Assembly (NCBI RefSeq): GCF_003097515.1
Contig: NZ_CP029188.1
Span: 4,971,001-5,035,000 of the forward strand
Direction: 5' to 3'
DNA length: 64,000 bases
Source of the DNA: Streptomyces tirandamycinicus
Lineage (GTDB): Bacteria; Actinomycetota; Actinomycetes; Streptomycetales; Streptomycetaceae
The position numbers and the translations under genes are program-made. Below, piece after piece: positions 36,105 to 44,315 of this stretch. Position 1 is the first letter of the stretch; every line of letters starts with the position of its first letter. Under the pieces are notes generated by a model. It did not search any database. It saw only the letters and a program-made list of their open reading frames with translations, and was not told the origin of the DNA.

Positions 36105-36249
36105 AACCGGGACCGGGGCGTGGGGCACGAGGGCGCGGGGCACGGGCGGCGCCCTCGGGTGCCCGTGGCGGCAGGTGCTTGCGGTGCCAATGGTGGCTCG
36201 GGGGAGCTTCCAGACCGCGGCGCCGCCCTGCGGGTCGAGGTACCTTCCC

Positions 36250-36284
36250 GCTGATCGCTGATCGCTGATCGCTGATCGCTGATC
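36250..36284 (+). repeat. Heptamer repeat GCTGATC, five copies
   Basis: Five perfect head-to-tail copies of GCTGATC between ftsH and the convergent methyltransferase gene. The gap 36105-36408 contains no other gene. Confidence 0.95.
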
Positions 36285-36353
36285 GCGGGCCCGTGGCGCT
36301 GTGCCCTGCCCATCGCGGGCCCGGGCTCCCTGGCCGTCCGTCACGGGGCAGGC

Positions 36354-36421
36354 GCCGTCAGGGCGTACGGGCCGTCACGTCGTACGGGCCGTCACGGCGT
36401 AAGCGCTGTCACGGCGTACGG
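36354..36421 (+). repeat. 17-bp tandem repeat overlapping the methyltransferase stop
   Basis: Four 17-bp copies (starting 36354, 36371, 36388 and 36405) of a unit like GCCGTCACGGCGTACGG, with a few substitutions. The last copy contains the stop codon and the final codons of the minus-strand methyltransferase gene. Confidence 0.85.
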
Positions 36422-37266
36422 GCTATCAGGTACCGGAAGACGTTCGGCATCCACACCGTCCCGTCGGCCCGCACATGGGGATGGAGCGCCTCCTTGACCT
36501 CCTTCTCCACCTGCGCCGGGTCCGTTGCCCGTACCGCCGCGTCGAACAGGCCGGTCGACAGCAGGCCGCGCACGGCGCTGTCCAGGTCCGCGTAGCCGAA
36601 GGGGCACGACACCCGGCCCGAGCCGTCCGGGCGTATCCCCGCCCTGGACGCGACGTCCTCCAGGTCGTCCCTGAGCGTCGGCCGCCAGCCGCCGTCCGAG
36701 CGGAGCCGCTCGGTGAGTCTGCTCGCCACCCGCAGCACGGCCGAGGTGGCACACCGCTCGGGCGGGCCCCAGCCCGCCAGCACCACGGGGCTGCCGCGCT
36801 CGGCGAGCGGAACCGCCGCCTCCAGCGCGGGCACCAATCCGTCGGAGTCGCCGGCCGTACACCCGATCGGCTGAAAAACCGTGATCATGCTGAACAGCGG
36901 GCGCCGGGGATCGGCGGCCTGCTCCGGCCCGCCCTCGACCACCCGCGCCCCGGGCGCGGCCCCGGAGCCGGGGTGCTGCTGCCCGGAGGCGAGCCGCTCG
37001 CGCGCCAGCGCCGTCCTCGCCCGGTCCGTGTCGACGCCGGTGACGCTCGCCCCGCGCTCCGCGGCCAGCAGCAGGGCCAGGCCGGAACCGCAGCCGAGGC
37101 CCAGTACGCGGGTGCCGGCGCCGACCTCCAGGTGCTCGTACACCGCCTCGTAGAGCGGCACCAGCATCCGCTCCTGGATCTCGGCCCAGTCACGGGCGCG
37201 CCTCCCGGCATCCGCCGGGGGCGCTGAGGACGTACGAGGGTGGTGCGGGACGAGCGTAGGTGTCAT
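36409..37266 (-). CDS. SAM-dependent methyltransferase
   Basis: A 285-residue class I methyltransferase. Motif I is VLGLGCGSGLALLLA at about residue 55, followed by a conserved acid in VTGVDTDRARTAL. The C-terminal half holds SRAGIRPDGSGRVSCPFGYADLDSAVRGLLSTG, of which the PFGYADLDSAVR part recurs in small-molecule methyltransferases. The substrate cannot be told from the sequence. The minus-strand ATG at 37264-37266 gives MTPTLVPHHP. Its last codons lie in a tandem repeat. It converges on ftsH; its upstream gap is long and GC-rich. Confidence 0.82.
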   Translation of the reverse strand: MTPTLVPHHPRTSSAPPADAGRRARDWAEIQERMLVPLYEAVYEHLEVGAGTRVLGLGCGSGLALLLAAERGASVTGVDTDRARTALARERLASGQQHPGSGAAPGARVVEGGPEQAADPRRPLFSMITVFQPIGCTAGDSDGLVPALEAAVPLAERGSPVVLAGWGPPERCATSAVLRVASRLTERLRSDGGWRPTLRDDLEDVASRAGIRPDGSGRVSCPFGYADLDSAVRGLLSTGLFDAAVRATDPAQVEKEVKEALHPHVRADGTVWMPNVFRYLIARTP

Positions 37267-38049
37267 CGAAAGCGCCCCAATCCGCCAAGAGGTCAGCCTT
37301 GCCCTGCTGGACAGCCCCCGTGTCGTATCGCTCGCGCCCCCCGTATGCCAGGGAACTGCGCTTCGCTCGGTACGTCCAGAGGTCGCACCGCAATGGCTCG
37401 GATGCCCCGGTCGTGCGCCCCCGCGCCCGGAACCTTTCCGCATCCAGAGTGCCGCCCCCTCACGATTCCCGCCACGGCAGGGCCGCGCGTCCCGTGCCGG
37501 GGCCGCGGGCTTCCGCCGCCGGTCCCGGGGCCCGGCGGGCCTCGCCGAACTCAGAGCGCGGACGGCGGCCCCGTACGCGGCACTGCGGTGGTCCGCCCCA
37601 GCGGTCTGCGGTCTGCGGTCTGCCGGCTGCGGGGCGGCTGCCGCGGACGTCCGCCGGCGGCTGCGGCGGGAGCCGGGCGCCCGCGGGGGGAGCCCGGGGC
37701 GTGCCCCGGACCGCCGGGGGTGGCATCCCGGCGGCCGGAGGGCCGGTGCCGGGCCCCGCCGGAAGCGGCGCAAGGCGCGCGGGCGCAGGTCGCGTTCGGC
37801 CGACGGCGCGCCCCTGCCGGGCGCGTCCGCCCCGGCGCGCGGCCCGCGGGCGTGCAACGGCTCCGGCCGGTGTCGCGTTGCTGCCTGGACGCGTGGCTAC
37901 GTACCACCTTGTAGTGAGCTGCGAGGCTTCTCCGCAGATCAGCGCACCCGCCCTCGTCAGGACGCATCAAGGGCAACTGACGGGTACGTGCAAATTATTT
38001 GGGATGCCCCGGAATGGAACCCGGGGGGCGTCCGGCTCGTTGTCACGAC
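37267..38049. other. 783-base gene-free interval
   Basis: Frames here are Arg/Pro-rich on both strands and none looks like a protein. The interval must hold the promoters of the divergent methyltransferase and SprT-like genes. GCGGTCT is repeated three times at 37601-37621. Just before the SprT-like gene, an AT-richer stretch (AAATTATTTGGGAT, about 37990-38003) stands out in very GC-rich DNA and may be a promoter element. Confidence 0.5.
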
Positions 38050-38643
38050 GTGAGCACGACACCACCTGTTCTCGCCGCAGAGCTGGCACAGGCGTGGGCC
38101 GACATTCAGCGGCACCACCCCGAGCTGCCCGATCTTGCCGCGCCAGAGTCACTGATCGGAGAGTCCTCGTCGGCCTGCGGGCACGAGCTCTCCTTCGAGC
38201 GACTGCTCCACGAGGCAGTCCACGGCATCGCCGCCGCCCGGGGGGTCCGCGACACCTCGCGCGCCGGCCGCTACCACAACCGCCGGTTCCTGGCGATCGC
38301 CGAGGAGATGGGCCTGGACCACCCGGATGAGCCGCACCCCAGCAGCGGCTTCTCGCTGGTCACACTCACCCCCGAGGCGAAGCGGCGGTACCGGCCGACC
38401 ATCGAGCGGCTGCAGCGCGCCCTCGCGGCGCACACGGTCGCCACGGCATCCGACACCAAACGGACCTTCCGCGGCCCGGCGGCCCGCCACGGCTCGTCCG
38501 GGGGCGGCGTCCGGGTCAAGGCGGTCTGCGACTGCGGGAGAAACGTCCGGGTGGTCCCCTCGGTCCTCGCCCAGGCGCCGATCGTCTGCGGCGGCTGCGG
38601 CAAGCCCTTCCGCATCCCCGAACCGGTGGCGGCGGCGAGCTGA
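38050..38643 (+). CDS. SprT-like zinc metalloprotein
   Basis: A 197-residue protein beginning at the GTG at 38050. It has the zinc-protease-type motif HEAVHG at residues 54-59 inside FERLLHEAVHGIAAARG, a conserved RAGRYHNRRFLAIAEEMGL segment, and a C-terminal zinc ribbon with cysteines at 160, 162, 180 and 183. This architecture resembles SprT/Spartan-like proteins, some of which cut DNA-protein crosslinks. Function here is not known. There is no signal peptide, so it is cytosolic. It precedes the rpsP operon by about 230 bases in the same direction. Confidence 0.75.
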   Translation: MSTTPPVLAAELAQAWADIQRHHPELPDLAAPESLIGESSSACGHELSFERLLHEAVHGIAAARGVRDTSRAGRYHNRRFLAIAEEMGLDHPDEPHPSSGFSLVTLTPEAKRRYRPTIERLQRALAAHTVATASDTKRTFRGPAARHGSSGGGVRVKAVCDCGRNVRVVPSVLAQAPIVCGGCGKPFRIPEPVAAAS

Positions 38644-38876
38644 GCGGGGCACCCCGCCCGACCGTCCACCGGGAGTGACCGGCCGGCCCGGCCCGGGGCC
38701 CCACGGCCTCGGGTCAGCCGGGCGGTATCCGTGTGGCACAATGTCTAGCTGTACTCGACAGTCGCACAGGACCCCTCTCTCCTCCGGCTGACGCGTCCAT
38801 CGGGCCATCGGGTACCGCAACCCCACGCGGCATCTCGTTGTGCCCAACCACGTCAAAACCAGGAGATCCCACTCCC

Positions 38877-39317
38877 GTGGCAGTCAAGATCAAGCTGAAG
38901 CGTCTGGGCAAGATCCGTTCGCCTCACTACCGCATCGTCGTCGCCGACTCCCGTACCCGCCGTGACGGCCGGGCCATCGAGGAGATCGGTCTGTACCACC
39001 CGACGTACAACCCGTCGCGCATCGAGGTCGACTCGGAGCGCGCCCAGTACTGGCTGTCCGTCGGCGCCCAGCCGACCGAGCCGGTCCTCGCGATCCTGAA
39101 GCTCACCGGCGACTGGCAGAAGCACAAGGGCCTGCCCGCCCCGGAGAAGCCGCTCCTCGCCCCGGCGACGAAGGAAGAGAAGCGCCGCTCCTTCGACGAG
39201 TTCGCCAAGGCTCTCGAGGGCGAAGAGGGCAAGGGTGAGGCCATCACCCAGAAGTCGAAGAAGACCGAGAAGAAGGCGGACGAGGCTGAGGCCCCCGCCG
39301 AGTCCACCGAGGCCTGA
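38877..39317 (+). CDS. rpsP: 30S ribosomal protein S16
   Basis: A 146-residue S16, starting VAVKIKLKRLGKIRSPHYRI at the GTG at 38877 with AGGAG upstream. The core ends at about residue 85; the rest is an acidic, lysine-rich extension (Glu/Lys/Ala tail) typical of actinobacteria. It begins the rpsP-khpA-rimM-trmD-rplS cluster. Confidence 0.97.
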   Translation: MAVKIKLKRLGKIRSPHYRIVVADSRTRRDGRAIEEIGLYHPTYNPSRIEVDSERAQYWLSVGAQPTEPVLAILKLTGDWQKHKGLPAPEKPLLAPATKEEKRRSFDEFAKALEGEEGKGEAITQKSKKTEKKADEAEAPAESTEA

Positions 39318-39319
39318 GC

Positions 39320-39559
39320 ATGCTCGAGGAGGCTCTCGAGCACCTCGTGAAGGGCATCGTCGACAACCCCGAGGACGTGCAGGTCGCCTCGCGCAACCTG
39401 CGTCGCGGCCGGGTGCTCGAGGTCCGGGTGCACCCCGACGATCTCGGTAAGGTGATCGGCCGCAACGGCCGCACCGCGCGCGCCCTGCGCACCGTCGTGG
39501 GCGCCATCGGCGGCCGTGGCATCCGGGTCGACCTCGTCGACGTGGACCAGGTCCGCTGA
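39320..39559 (+). CDS. khpA: KH-domain RNA-binding protein (KhpA)
   Basis: A 79-residue single KH domain with the RNA-binding loop VIGRNGRTARALR (GxxG). The family binds RNA with KhpB and affects cell division in some Gram-positives. The ATG at 39320 comes two bases after the rpsP stop. Confidence 0.95.
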   Translation: MLEEALEHLVKGIVDNPEDVQVASRNLRRGRVLEVRVHPDDLGKVIGRNGRTARALRTVVGAIGGRGIRVDLVDVDQVR

Positions 39560-39577
39560 ACAGTTGATCACCGGCGC

Positions 39578-39611
39578 GGGCCGGGGAGGGCCGACCGGCC
39601 CTCCCCGGCCC
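39578..39611 (+). terminator. Strong hairpin between khpA and rimM
   Basis: A perfect 15-bp stem (39578-39592 with 39597-39611) with the loop GACC, inside the otherwise tightly packed translation operon, 18 bases after khpA and 26 before rimM. It may partly end the transcript or be an RNA processing or stability element. Confidence 0.6.
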
Positions 39612-39637
39612 GTCGTCGTACGACAGGAGCTTTGAGC

Positions 39638-40195
39638 GTGCAGCTGGTAGTCGCACGGATCGGCCGCGCCCACGGCGTCAAGGGCGAGGTCACCGTCGAG
39701 GTGCGTACCGACGAGCCGGAACTGCGGCTCGCCCCCGGAGCCGTCCTGGCCACCGACCCGGCCTCCGCCGGTCCGCTGACCATCGAGACCGGCCGGGTGC
39801 ACAGCGGTCGTCTGCTGCTGCGCTTCGAGGGCGTGAAGGACCGCAGCGGCGCCGAGGCCCTGCGCAACACCCTGCTGATCGCCGAGATCGACCCGGAGGC
39901 GCTGCCGGAGGAGCCCGACGAGTACTACGACCACCAGCTCATGGACCTGGACGTGGTGCTCGCGGACGGCACGGAGATCGGCCGGATCACGGAGATCTCC
40001 CATCTGCCGTCCCAGGACCTCTTCATCGTCGAGCGGCCCGACGGCAGCGAGGTCATGATCCCGTTCGTCGGGCAGATCGTCACCGAGATCGACCTGGCCG
40101 CGCAGAAGGCCGTCGTCGACCCGCCCCCCGGCCTGGTCGACGACCGTGCGGAGACCGCCTCGCGGCGTGACGCGGACACCGGGGACGGGAACTGA
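39638..40195 (+). CDS. rimM: Ribosome maturation factor RimM
   Basis: A 185-residue factor for 30S assembly that binds S19. The N-terminal domain begins VQLVVARIGRAHGVKGEVTVEV and the C-terminal PRC-barrel has EYYDHQLMDLDVVLADG. The GTG at 39638 is chosen because AGGAG lies eight bases upstream; a TTG at 39632 is too close to it. The stop overlaps the trmD start (TGATG). Confidence 0.95.
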   Translation: MQLVVARIGRAHGVKGEVTVEVRTDEPELRLAPGAVLATDPASAGPLTIETGRVHSGRLLLRFEGVKDRSGAEALRNTLLIAEIDPEALPEEPDEYYDHQLMDLDVVLADGTEIGRITEISHLPSQDLFIVERPDGSEVMIPFVGQIVTEIDLAAQKAVVDPPPGLVDDRAETASRRDADTGDGN

Positions 40196-41016
40196 TGCGG
40201 CTCGACGTCGTCACCATCTTCCCCGAGTACCTGGAGCCGCTGAACGTCTCGCTCGTCGGCAAGGCCCGGGCCCGCGGGCAGCTCGACGTCCACGTCCACG
40301 ACCTGCGGGACTGGACGTACGACCGGCACAGCACCGTCGACGACACCCCGTACGGCGGCGGACCGGGCATGGTCATGAAGACCGAGCCCTGGGGCGAGGC
40401 GCTGGACGAGGTCCTCGCCGCCGGCTACGAGTCGGGCGCCTGCGCACCCGCGCTGGTGGTGCCCACCCCCAGCGGCCGCCCGTTCACCCAGGAGCTCGCC
40501 GTCGAACTCTCCGAGCGGCCCTGGCTGATCTTCACCCCGGCCCGCTACGAGGGCATCGACCGCCGTGTGGTCGACGAGTACGCGACCCGCATACCCGTCC
40601 ACGAGGTCTCCATCGGCGACTATGTGCTGGCCGGGGGCGAGGCCGCCGTCCTCGTCATGACCGAGGCCGTCGCACGGCTGCTCCCCGGCGTCCTCGGAAA
40701 CGCCGAATCCCACCGCGACGACTCCTTCGCGCCCGGCGCCATGGCCGACCTCCTGGAGGGCCCCGTCTACACCAAGCCGCCGCTCTGGCGCGGCCGCGGT
40801 GTCCCGGACGTGCTGCTCAGCGGCCACCACGGCAGGATCGCCCGATGGCGCCGGGACGAGGCCTTCCGCCGGACCGCCCTGCACCGGCCGGACCTGATCG
40901 AGCGCTGCGACCCGTCCGCGTTCGACAGGAAGGACCGGGAGATCCTCTCCATCCTGGGCTGGGCGCCGTCTCCCGACGGCCGATTTTGGCGCAGGCCTCA
41001 GGCCGTGGAAGAATAG
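40195..41016 (+). CDS. trmD: tRNA (guanine(37)-N(1))-methyltransferase
   Basis: A 273-residue SPOUT enzyme that methylates G37 of tRNAs and prevents frameshifting. The start MRLDVVTIFPEYLEPLN, the motif DDTPYGGGPGMVMK, the trefoil-knot segment CARYEGID-like ARYEGIDRRVVDEY and SIGDYVLAGGEAA are all present. It overlaps rimM by one base. Confidence 0.97.
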   Translation: MRLDVVTIFPEYLEPLNVSLVGKARARGQLDVHVHDLRDWTYDRHSTVDDTPYGGGPGMVMKTEPWGEALDEVLAAGYESGACAPALVVPTPSGRPFTQELAVELSERPWLIFTPARYEGIDRRVVDEYATRIPVHEVSIGDYVLAGGEAAVLVMTEAVARLLPGVLGNAESHRDDSFAPGAMADLLEGPVYTKPPLWRGRGVPDVLLSGHHGRIARWRRDEAFRRTALHRPDLIERCDPSAFDRKDREILSILGWAPSPDGRFWRRPQAVEE

Positions 41017-41148
41017 GCCGCTGCCGTTCGTCCGGCGTGCGCCCCTGCCACAGGGGGACACGACGCCCGTCCCGACGCCGCGGCTCCTTCACGATCACTT
41101 CCTATTGCCGTCGATGACCTGTGGCATCGGCGAAGAAAGCAGACGAAC

Positions 41149-41499
41149 ATGTCGCACGTGCTCGACGCCGTCAACGCCGCCTCGCTGCGGACCGACCTCC
41201 CCGCCTTCCGCCCCGGTGACACCGTGAACGTCCACGTCCGCGTCATCGAGGGCAACCGCTCCCGCATCCAGCAGTTCAAGGGCGTCGTCATCCGCCGCCA
41301 GGGTTCGGGCGTCAGCGAGACCTTCACGGTCCGCAAGGTCTCCTTCTCCGTCGGCGTCGAGCGCACCTTCCCGGTGCACAGCCCGATCTTCGAGAAGATC
41401 GAGCTGGTCACCCGCGGCGACGTCCGCCGTGCCAAGCTCTACTACCTGCGTGAGCTGCGCGGCAAGGCCGCGAAGATCAAGGAGAAGCGCGAGAACTGA
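41149..41499 (+). CDS. rplS: 50S ribosomal protein L19
   Basis: A 116-residue L19 with FRPGDTVNVHVRVIEGNRSR, FKGVVIRRQGSGVSETFTVR and the C-terminal AKLYYLRELRGKAAKIKE. It is 132 bases after trmD and closes the translation cluster. The ATG at 41149 has GAAAG-rich upstream sequence. A 14-base palindrome lies at the stop codon. Confidence 0.97.
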   Translation: MSHVLDAVNAASLRTDLPAFRPGDTVNVHVRVIEGNRSRIQQFKGVVIRRQGSGVSETFTVRKVSFSVGVERTFPVHSPIFEKIELVTRGDVRRAKLYYLRELRGKAAKIKEKREN

Positions 41500-41571
41500 G
41501 CCGCGGCTCACACCCGTGCCCCGCTGAGGCCTCATACGGTTCTTACGGCGGCCGGATAGCATCTGGCCCCG

Positions 41572-42354
41572 ATGGACACCGAAGCACTGCACACGGAGCG
41601 CGACCGCTCTTCCGCCCCCGAGACCCACGGGTCCGGCGCCGGAGAGGGGTCGCGCTCCGTGCGCGTTTCCCGGCAGTCCCCCCGGCGGTGGTCCCCCTGG
41701 CGGCGAGCCGGTGTCCTCGGCGGTGCCTGCGCCGTCTTCCTGCTGCTCCTCAGCCACTTCGTGATGCAGCCGTTCCTGATCCCCAGCACTTCCATGCAGC
41801 CCGCCCTGGAGGTCGGCGACCGGGTGCTGGTGAACAAGCTGGCGTACCGCTTCGGCTCCGAGCCGCGGCGCGGTGACGTGGTCGTGTTCGACGGCACCGG
41901 CTCCTTCGTCCCGGAGGGCGTGGCGGAGAACCCGGTCAGCGCCGCCGCCCGGGAGGGGCTCTCCGCCCTCGGGCTCGCGGAACCGTCCGACACCGATTTC
42001 GTCAAACGTGTGGTGGGCGTGGGCGGCGACCGCGTGGTCTGCTGCGACAAGGGGGGACGGCTCGAGGTGAACGGCGTACCGGTCGACGAGAGCTATCTGT
42101 ACGCCGGTGACGCCGCGTCGCACGTGCCCTTCGACATCGTCGTACCGCAGGGGACCCTGTGGGTCATGGGCGACCACCGCAGCAGGTCGCGCGACTCCCG
42201 CGACCACCTCGGCGAGCCCGGCGGTGGCACGGTGCCCCTCGACAGGGTCGTCGGACGCGCGGACTGGATCGGCTGGCCGGCCGGCCGCTGGTCCCCGCTG
42301 CCGGCGACCGGCGCCTTCGACCGCGTGACCGCGCCGGAAGGCGCCCATGGGTAG
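41572..42354 (+). CDS. sipW: Type I signal peptidase SipW-type
   Basis: A 260-residue serine protease that removes signal peptides from exported proteins. A basic N-terminal region precedes one membrane segment (AGVLGGACAVFLLLLSHFVM). The catalytic serine lies in PSTSMQPALEVGDRV and the catalytic lysine in VKRVVGVGGDRV. The later motif is VMGDHRSRSRDSRDH. There is no C-terminal membrane segment, unlike the next two paralogues. It is first of four tandem signal peptidase genes; the next starts inside its end. Confidence 0.9.
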   Translation: MDTEALHTERDRSSAPETHGSGAGEGSRSVRVSRQSPRRWSPWRRAGVLGGACAVFLLLLSHFVMQPFLIPSTSMQPALEVGDRVLVNKLAYRFGSEPRRGDVVVFDGTGSFVPEGVAENPVSAAAREGLSALGLAEPSDTDFVKRVVGVGGDRVVCCDKGGRLEVNGVPVDESYLYAGDAASHVPFDIVVPQGTLWVMGDHRSRSRDSRDHLGEPGGGTVPLDRVVGRADWIGWPAGRWSPLPATGAFDRVTAPEGAHG

Positions 42355-43453
42355 CCGCGGACGCCGTGCGAGCCACCGGGCCGACACCAGGCTGCCCACC
42401 GGTACCCGGCCCACCGACGGCGGCCGGACGCTCCCCGGGCGCGCCGAGCGGCGCAGGCTCGCCAAGAAGGTGAAGAGACGGCGGCAGCGCTCCGCGGTCA
42501 AGGAGATCCCGATCCTGATCACGGTGGCGCTGGTGATCGCCCTGGTGCTCAAGACGTTCCTGGTGCAGGCGTTCGTCATCCCCTCCGGCTCGATGGAGCA
42601 GACGATCCGCATCGACGACCGGGTCCTGGTCGACAAGCTGACGCCCTGGTTCGGCTCCAAGCCCGAGCGCGGCGACGTCGTCGTCTTCAAGGACCCCGGC
42701 GGCTGGCTCGAGGACGAGCAGACCCCGCGGCCGGACGACCCGATCGTCGTCAAGCAGGTCAAGGACGTACTGACCTTCATCGGCCTGCTGCCGAGCGACG
42801 ACGAGCAGGACCTGATCAAGCGGGTCGTCGCCGTCGGCGGCGACTCGGTGAAGTGCTGCGACGCGGACGGCAGGGTCACGGTCAACGGGGTCCCGCTGAA
42901 CGAGCCGTATCTGCACCCCGGCAACGCCCCGTCGACGATGCGGTTCGACGTGCAGGTCCCCGAGGGCCGGCTCTTCGTGATGGGCGACCACCGGTCGAAC
43001 TCGGCCGACTCCCGGTTCCACCTCGACGAGGAGTACAGCGGCACCGTCTCGGAGGAGGAGGTCGTCGGGCGCGCCGTGGTCATCGCGTGGCCGCTGGACC
43101 ACTGGCGCAAACTGGAGGAGAGGGGTACGTACGCCTCGGTGCCCGATGCGCGCGCCGGGACGGCCACCGCACTCGGACCGTCGCATAGTGTGTCCTCCCG
43201 GGATCACAAAGGAGTGGTCCTGCTCCCGAGCCCTGCGGAACTCCCGCTCGTTATGGGAGTGGTGGGCCTGCGTCTTCTCGGGCGCCGGCGGTCGCACGGA
43301 GTGAGGAGTGGATGTGGGGGATGTGGCGGTAGGCGCACGGTCCGGACACGAGGGGCCCGAGGAGCGGCCCGAGCGGTACGCGAGGCCTTCCCCCGGTTCC
43401 GGCAGCTCCGACGGCCTTCCCCCGCAGGGCGACGGCGCTTCGGGGGACGGTGA
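42347..43453 (+). CDS. sipX: Type I signal peptidase SipX-type
   Basis: A 368-residue signal peptidase. The N-terminal membrane segment is followed by the serine motif PSGSMEQTIRI, lysine motif IKRVVAVGGDSV and GDHRSNSADSRFH. A C-terminal hydrophobic segment (LPLVMGVVGLRLLG) anchors the C-terminus. The last 48 residues are Arg/Gly-rich and their DNA lies within sipY (146-base overlap), so the frame may have lost an earlier stop. The ATG at 42347 overlaps the sipW end by eight bases. Confidence 0.88.
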   Translation: MGSRGRRASHRADTRLPTGTRPTDGGRTLPGRAERRRLAKKVKRRRQRSAVKEIPILITVALVIALVLKTFLVQAFVIPSGSMEQTIRIDDRVLVDKLTPWFGSKPERGDVVVFKDPGGWLEDEQTPRPDDPIVVKQVKDVLTFIGLLPSDDEQDLIKRVVAVGGDSVKCCDADGRVTVNGVPLNEPYLHPGNAPSTMRFDVQVPEGRLFVMGDHRSNSADSRFHLDEEYSGTVSEEEVVGRAVVIAWPLDHWRKLEERGTYASVPDARAGTATALGPSHSVSSRDHKGVVLLPSPAELPLVMGVVGLRLLGRRRSHGVRSGCGGCGGRRTVRTRGARGAARAVREAFPRFRQLRRPSPAGRRRFGGR

Positions 43454-44264
43454 GGCGGCGGGCGACGGCGGCTCGTCCGGTACCGGTGCGAAGAAGCAGC
43501 GGTCCTTCTGGAAGGAACTGCCGCTGCTGGTCGGTATCGCGCTGGTGCTGGCGCTGCTGATCAAGACCTTCCTGGTGCAGGCGTTCTCGATCCCGTCCGA
43601 CTCGATGATGAACACGCTGCAGCGGGGCGACCGGGTGCTGGTCGACAAGCTGACTCCCTGGTTCGGCTCCGAGCCCGAGCGCGGCGAGGTCGTGGTGTTC
43701 CACGATCCGGGCGGCTGGCTGGACGACACCCACACCCCCGAGCCCAACCTGGTGCAGCGGTTCCTGAGCTTCATCGGCCTGATGCCGTCGTCGGAGCAGA
43801 AGGACCTGATCAAGCGGGTCATCGCGGTAGGCGGTGACACCGTCTCCTGCAAGAAGGGGGGCAAGGTCATGGTCAACGGCAAGGCCCTGGACGAGACGTC
43901 GTACATCCGCCCGGGCAGCACGCCCTGCGACGACAAGCCGTTCGGGCCGATCCGGGTGCCCGAGGGCCGGATCTGGGTGATGGGCGACAACCGGGACAAC
44001 TCCCTGGACTCCCGCTACCACCAGGAGCTGCCCTACAACGGCACGGTCAGCAACGAGGACGTCGTGGGGCGGGCCGTGGTGGTGGCCTGGCCGTTCGACC
44101 GCTGGTCCACGCTGCCCGTTCCGGACACCTTCGACCAGCCCGGACTGAACGCGGCGGCGCCGATCGGCGGGACCGCCGTGCCCGGCGCACTCGCCGCGGC
44201 GGGCGCGTTGCCGATCGTGCTGGTCCGCCGGAGGCGGCTGACCGGCGGGCGAACCGGCGGGTAG
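43308..44264 (+). CDS. sipY: Type I signal peptidase SipY-type
   Basis: A protein of about 318 residues. A Gly/Ser/Asp-rich cytosolic N-terminus precedes a membrane segment (LPLLVGIALVLALLIKTFLV). Serine motif PSDSMMNTLQRGDRVLVDK, lysine motif IKRVIAVGGDTV, GDNRDNSLDSRYH. A C-terminal membrane segment (GALAAAGALPIVLVRRRR) follows. The GTG at 43308 touches its GAGGA, so the GTG at 43314, six bases from it, may be the true start. The gene overlaps the sipX end. Confidence 0.9.
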   Translation: MDVGDVAVGARSGHEGPEERPERYARPSPGSGSSDGLPPQGDGASGDGEAAGDGGSSGTGAKKQRSFWKELPLLVGIALVLALLIKTFLVQAFSIPSDSMMNTLQRGDRVLVDKLTPWFGSEPERGEVVVFHDPGGWLDDTHTPEPNLVQRFLSFIGLMPSSEQKDLIKRVIAVGGDTVSCKKGGKVMVNGKALDETSYIRPGSTPCDDKPFGPIRVPEGRIWVMGDNRDNSLDSRYHQELPYNGTVSNEDVVGRAVVVAWPFDRWSTLPVPDTFDQPGLNAAAPIGGTAVPGALAAAGALPIVLVRRRRLTGGRTGG

Positions 44265-44315
44265 GGTGCCGCTCGGATCAGCGATCGCCGGTCCTGGGAG
44301 GCAGGGAGCGCTGCG

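Noticed and set aside
37551..37976. A 141-codon minus-strand frame in the gap before the SprT-like gene
   Set aside because: Low-complexity Arg/Ala/Pro composition, no domain and no ribosome binding site.
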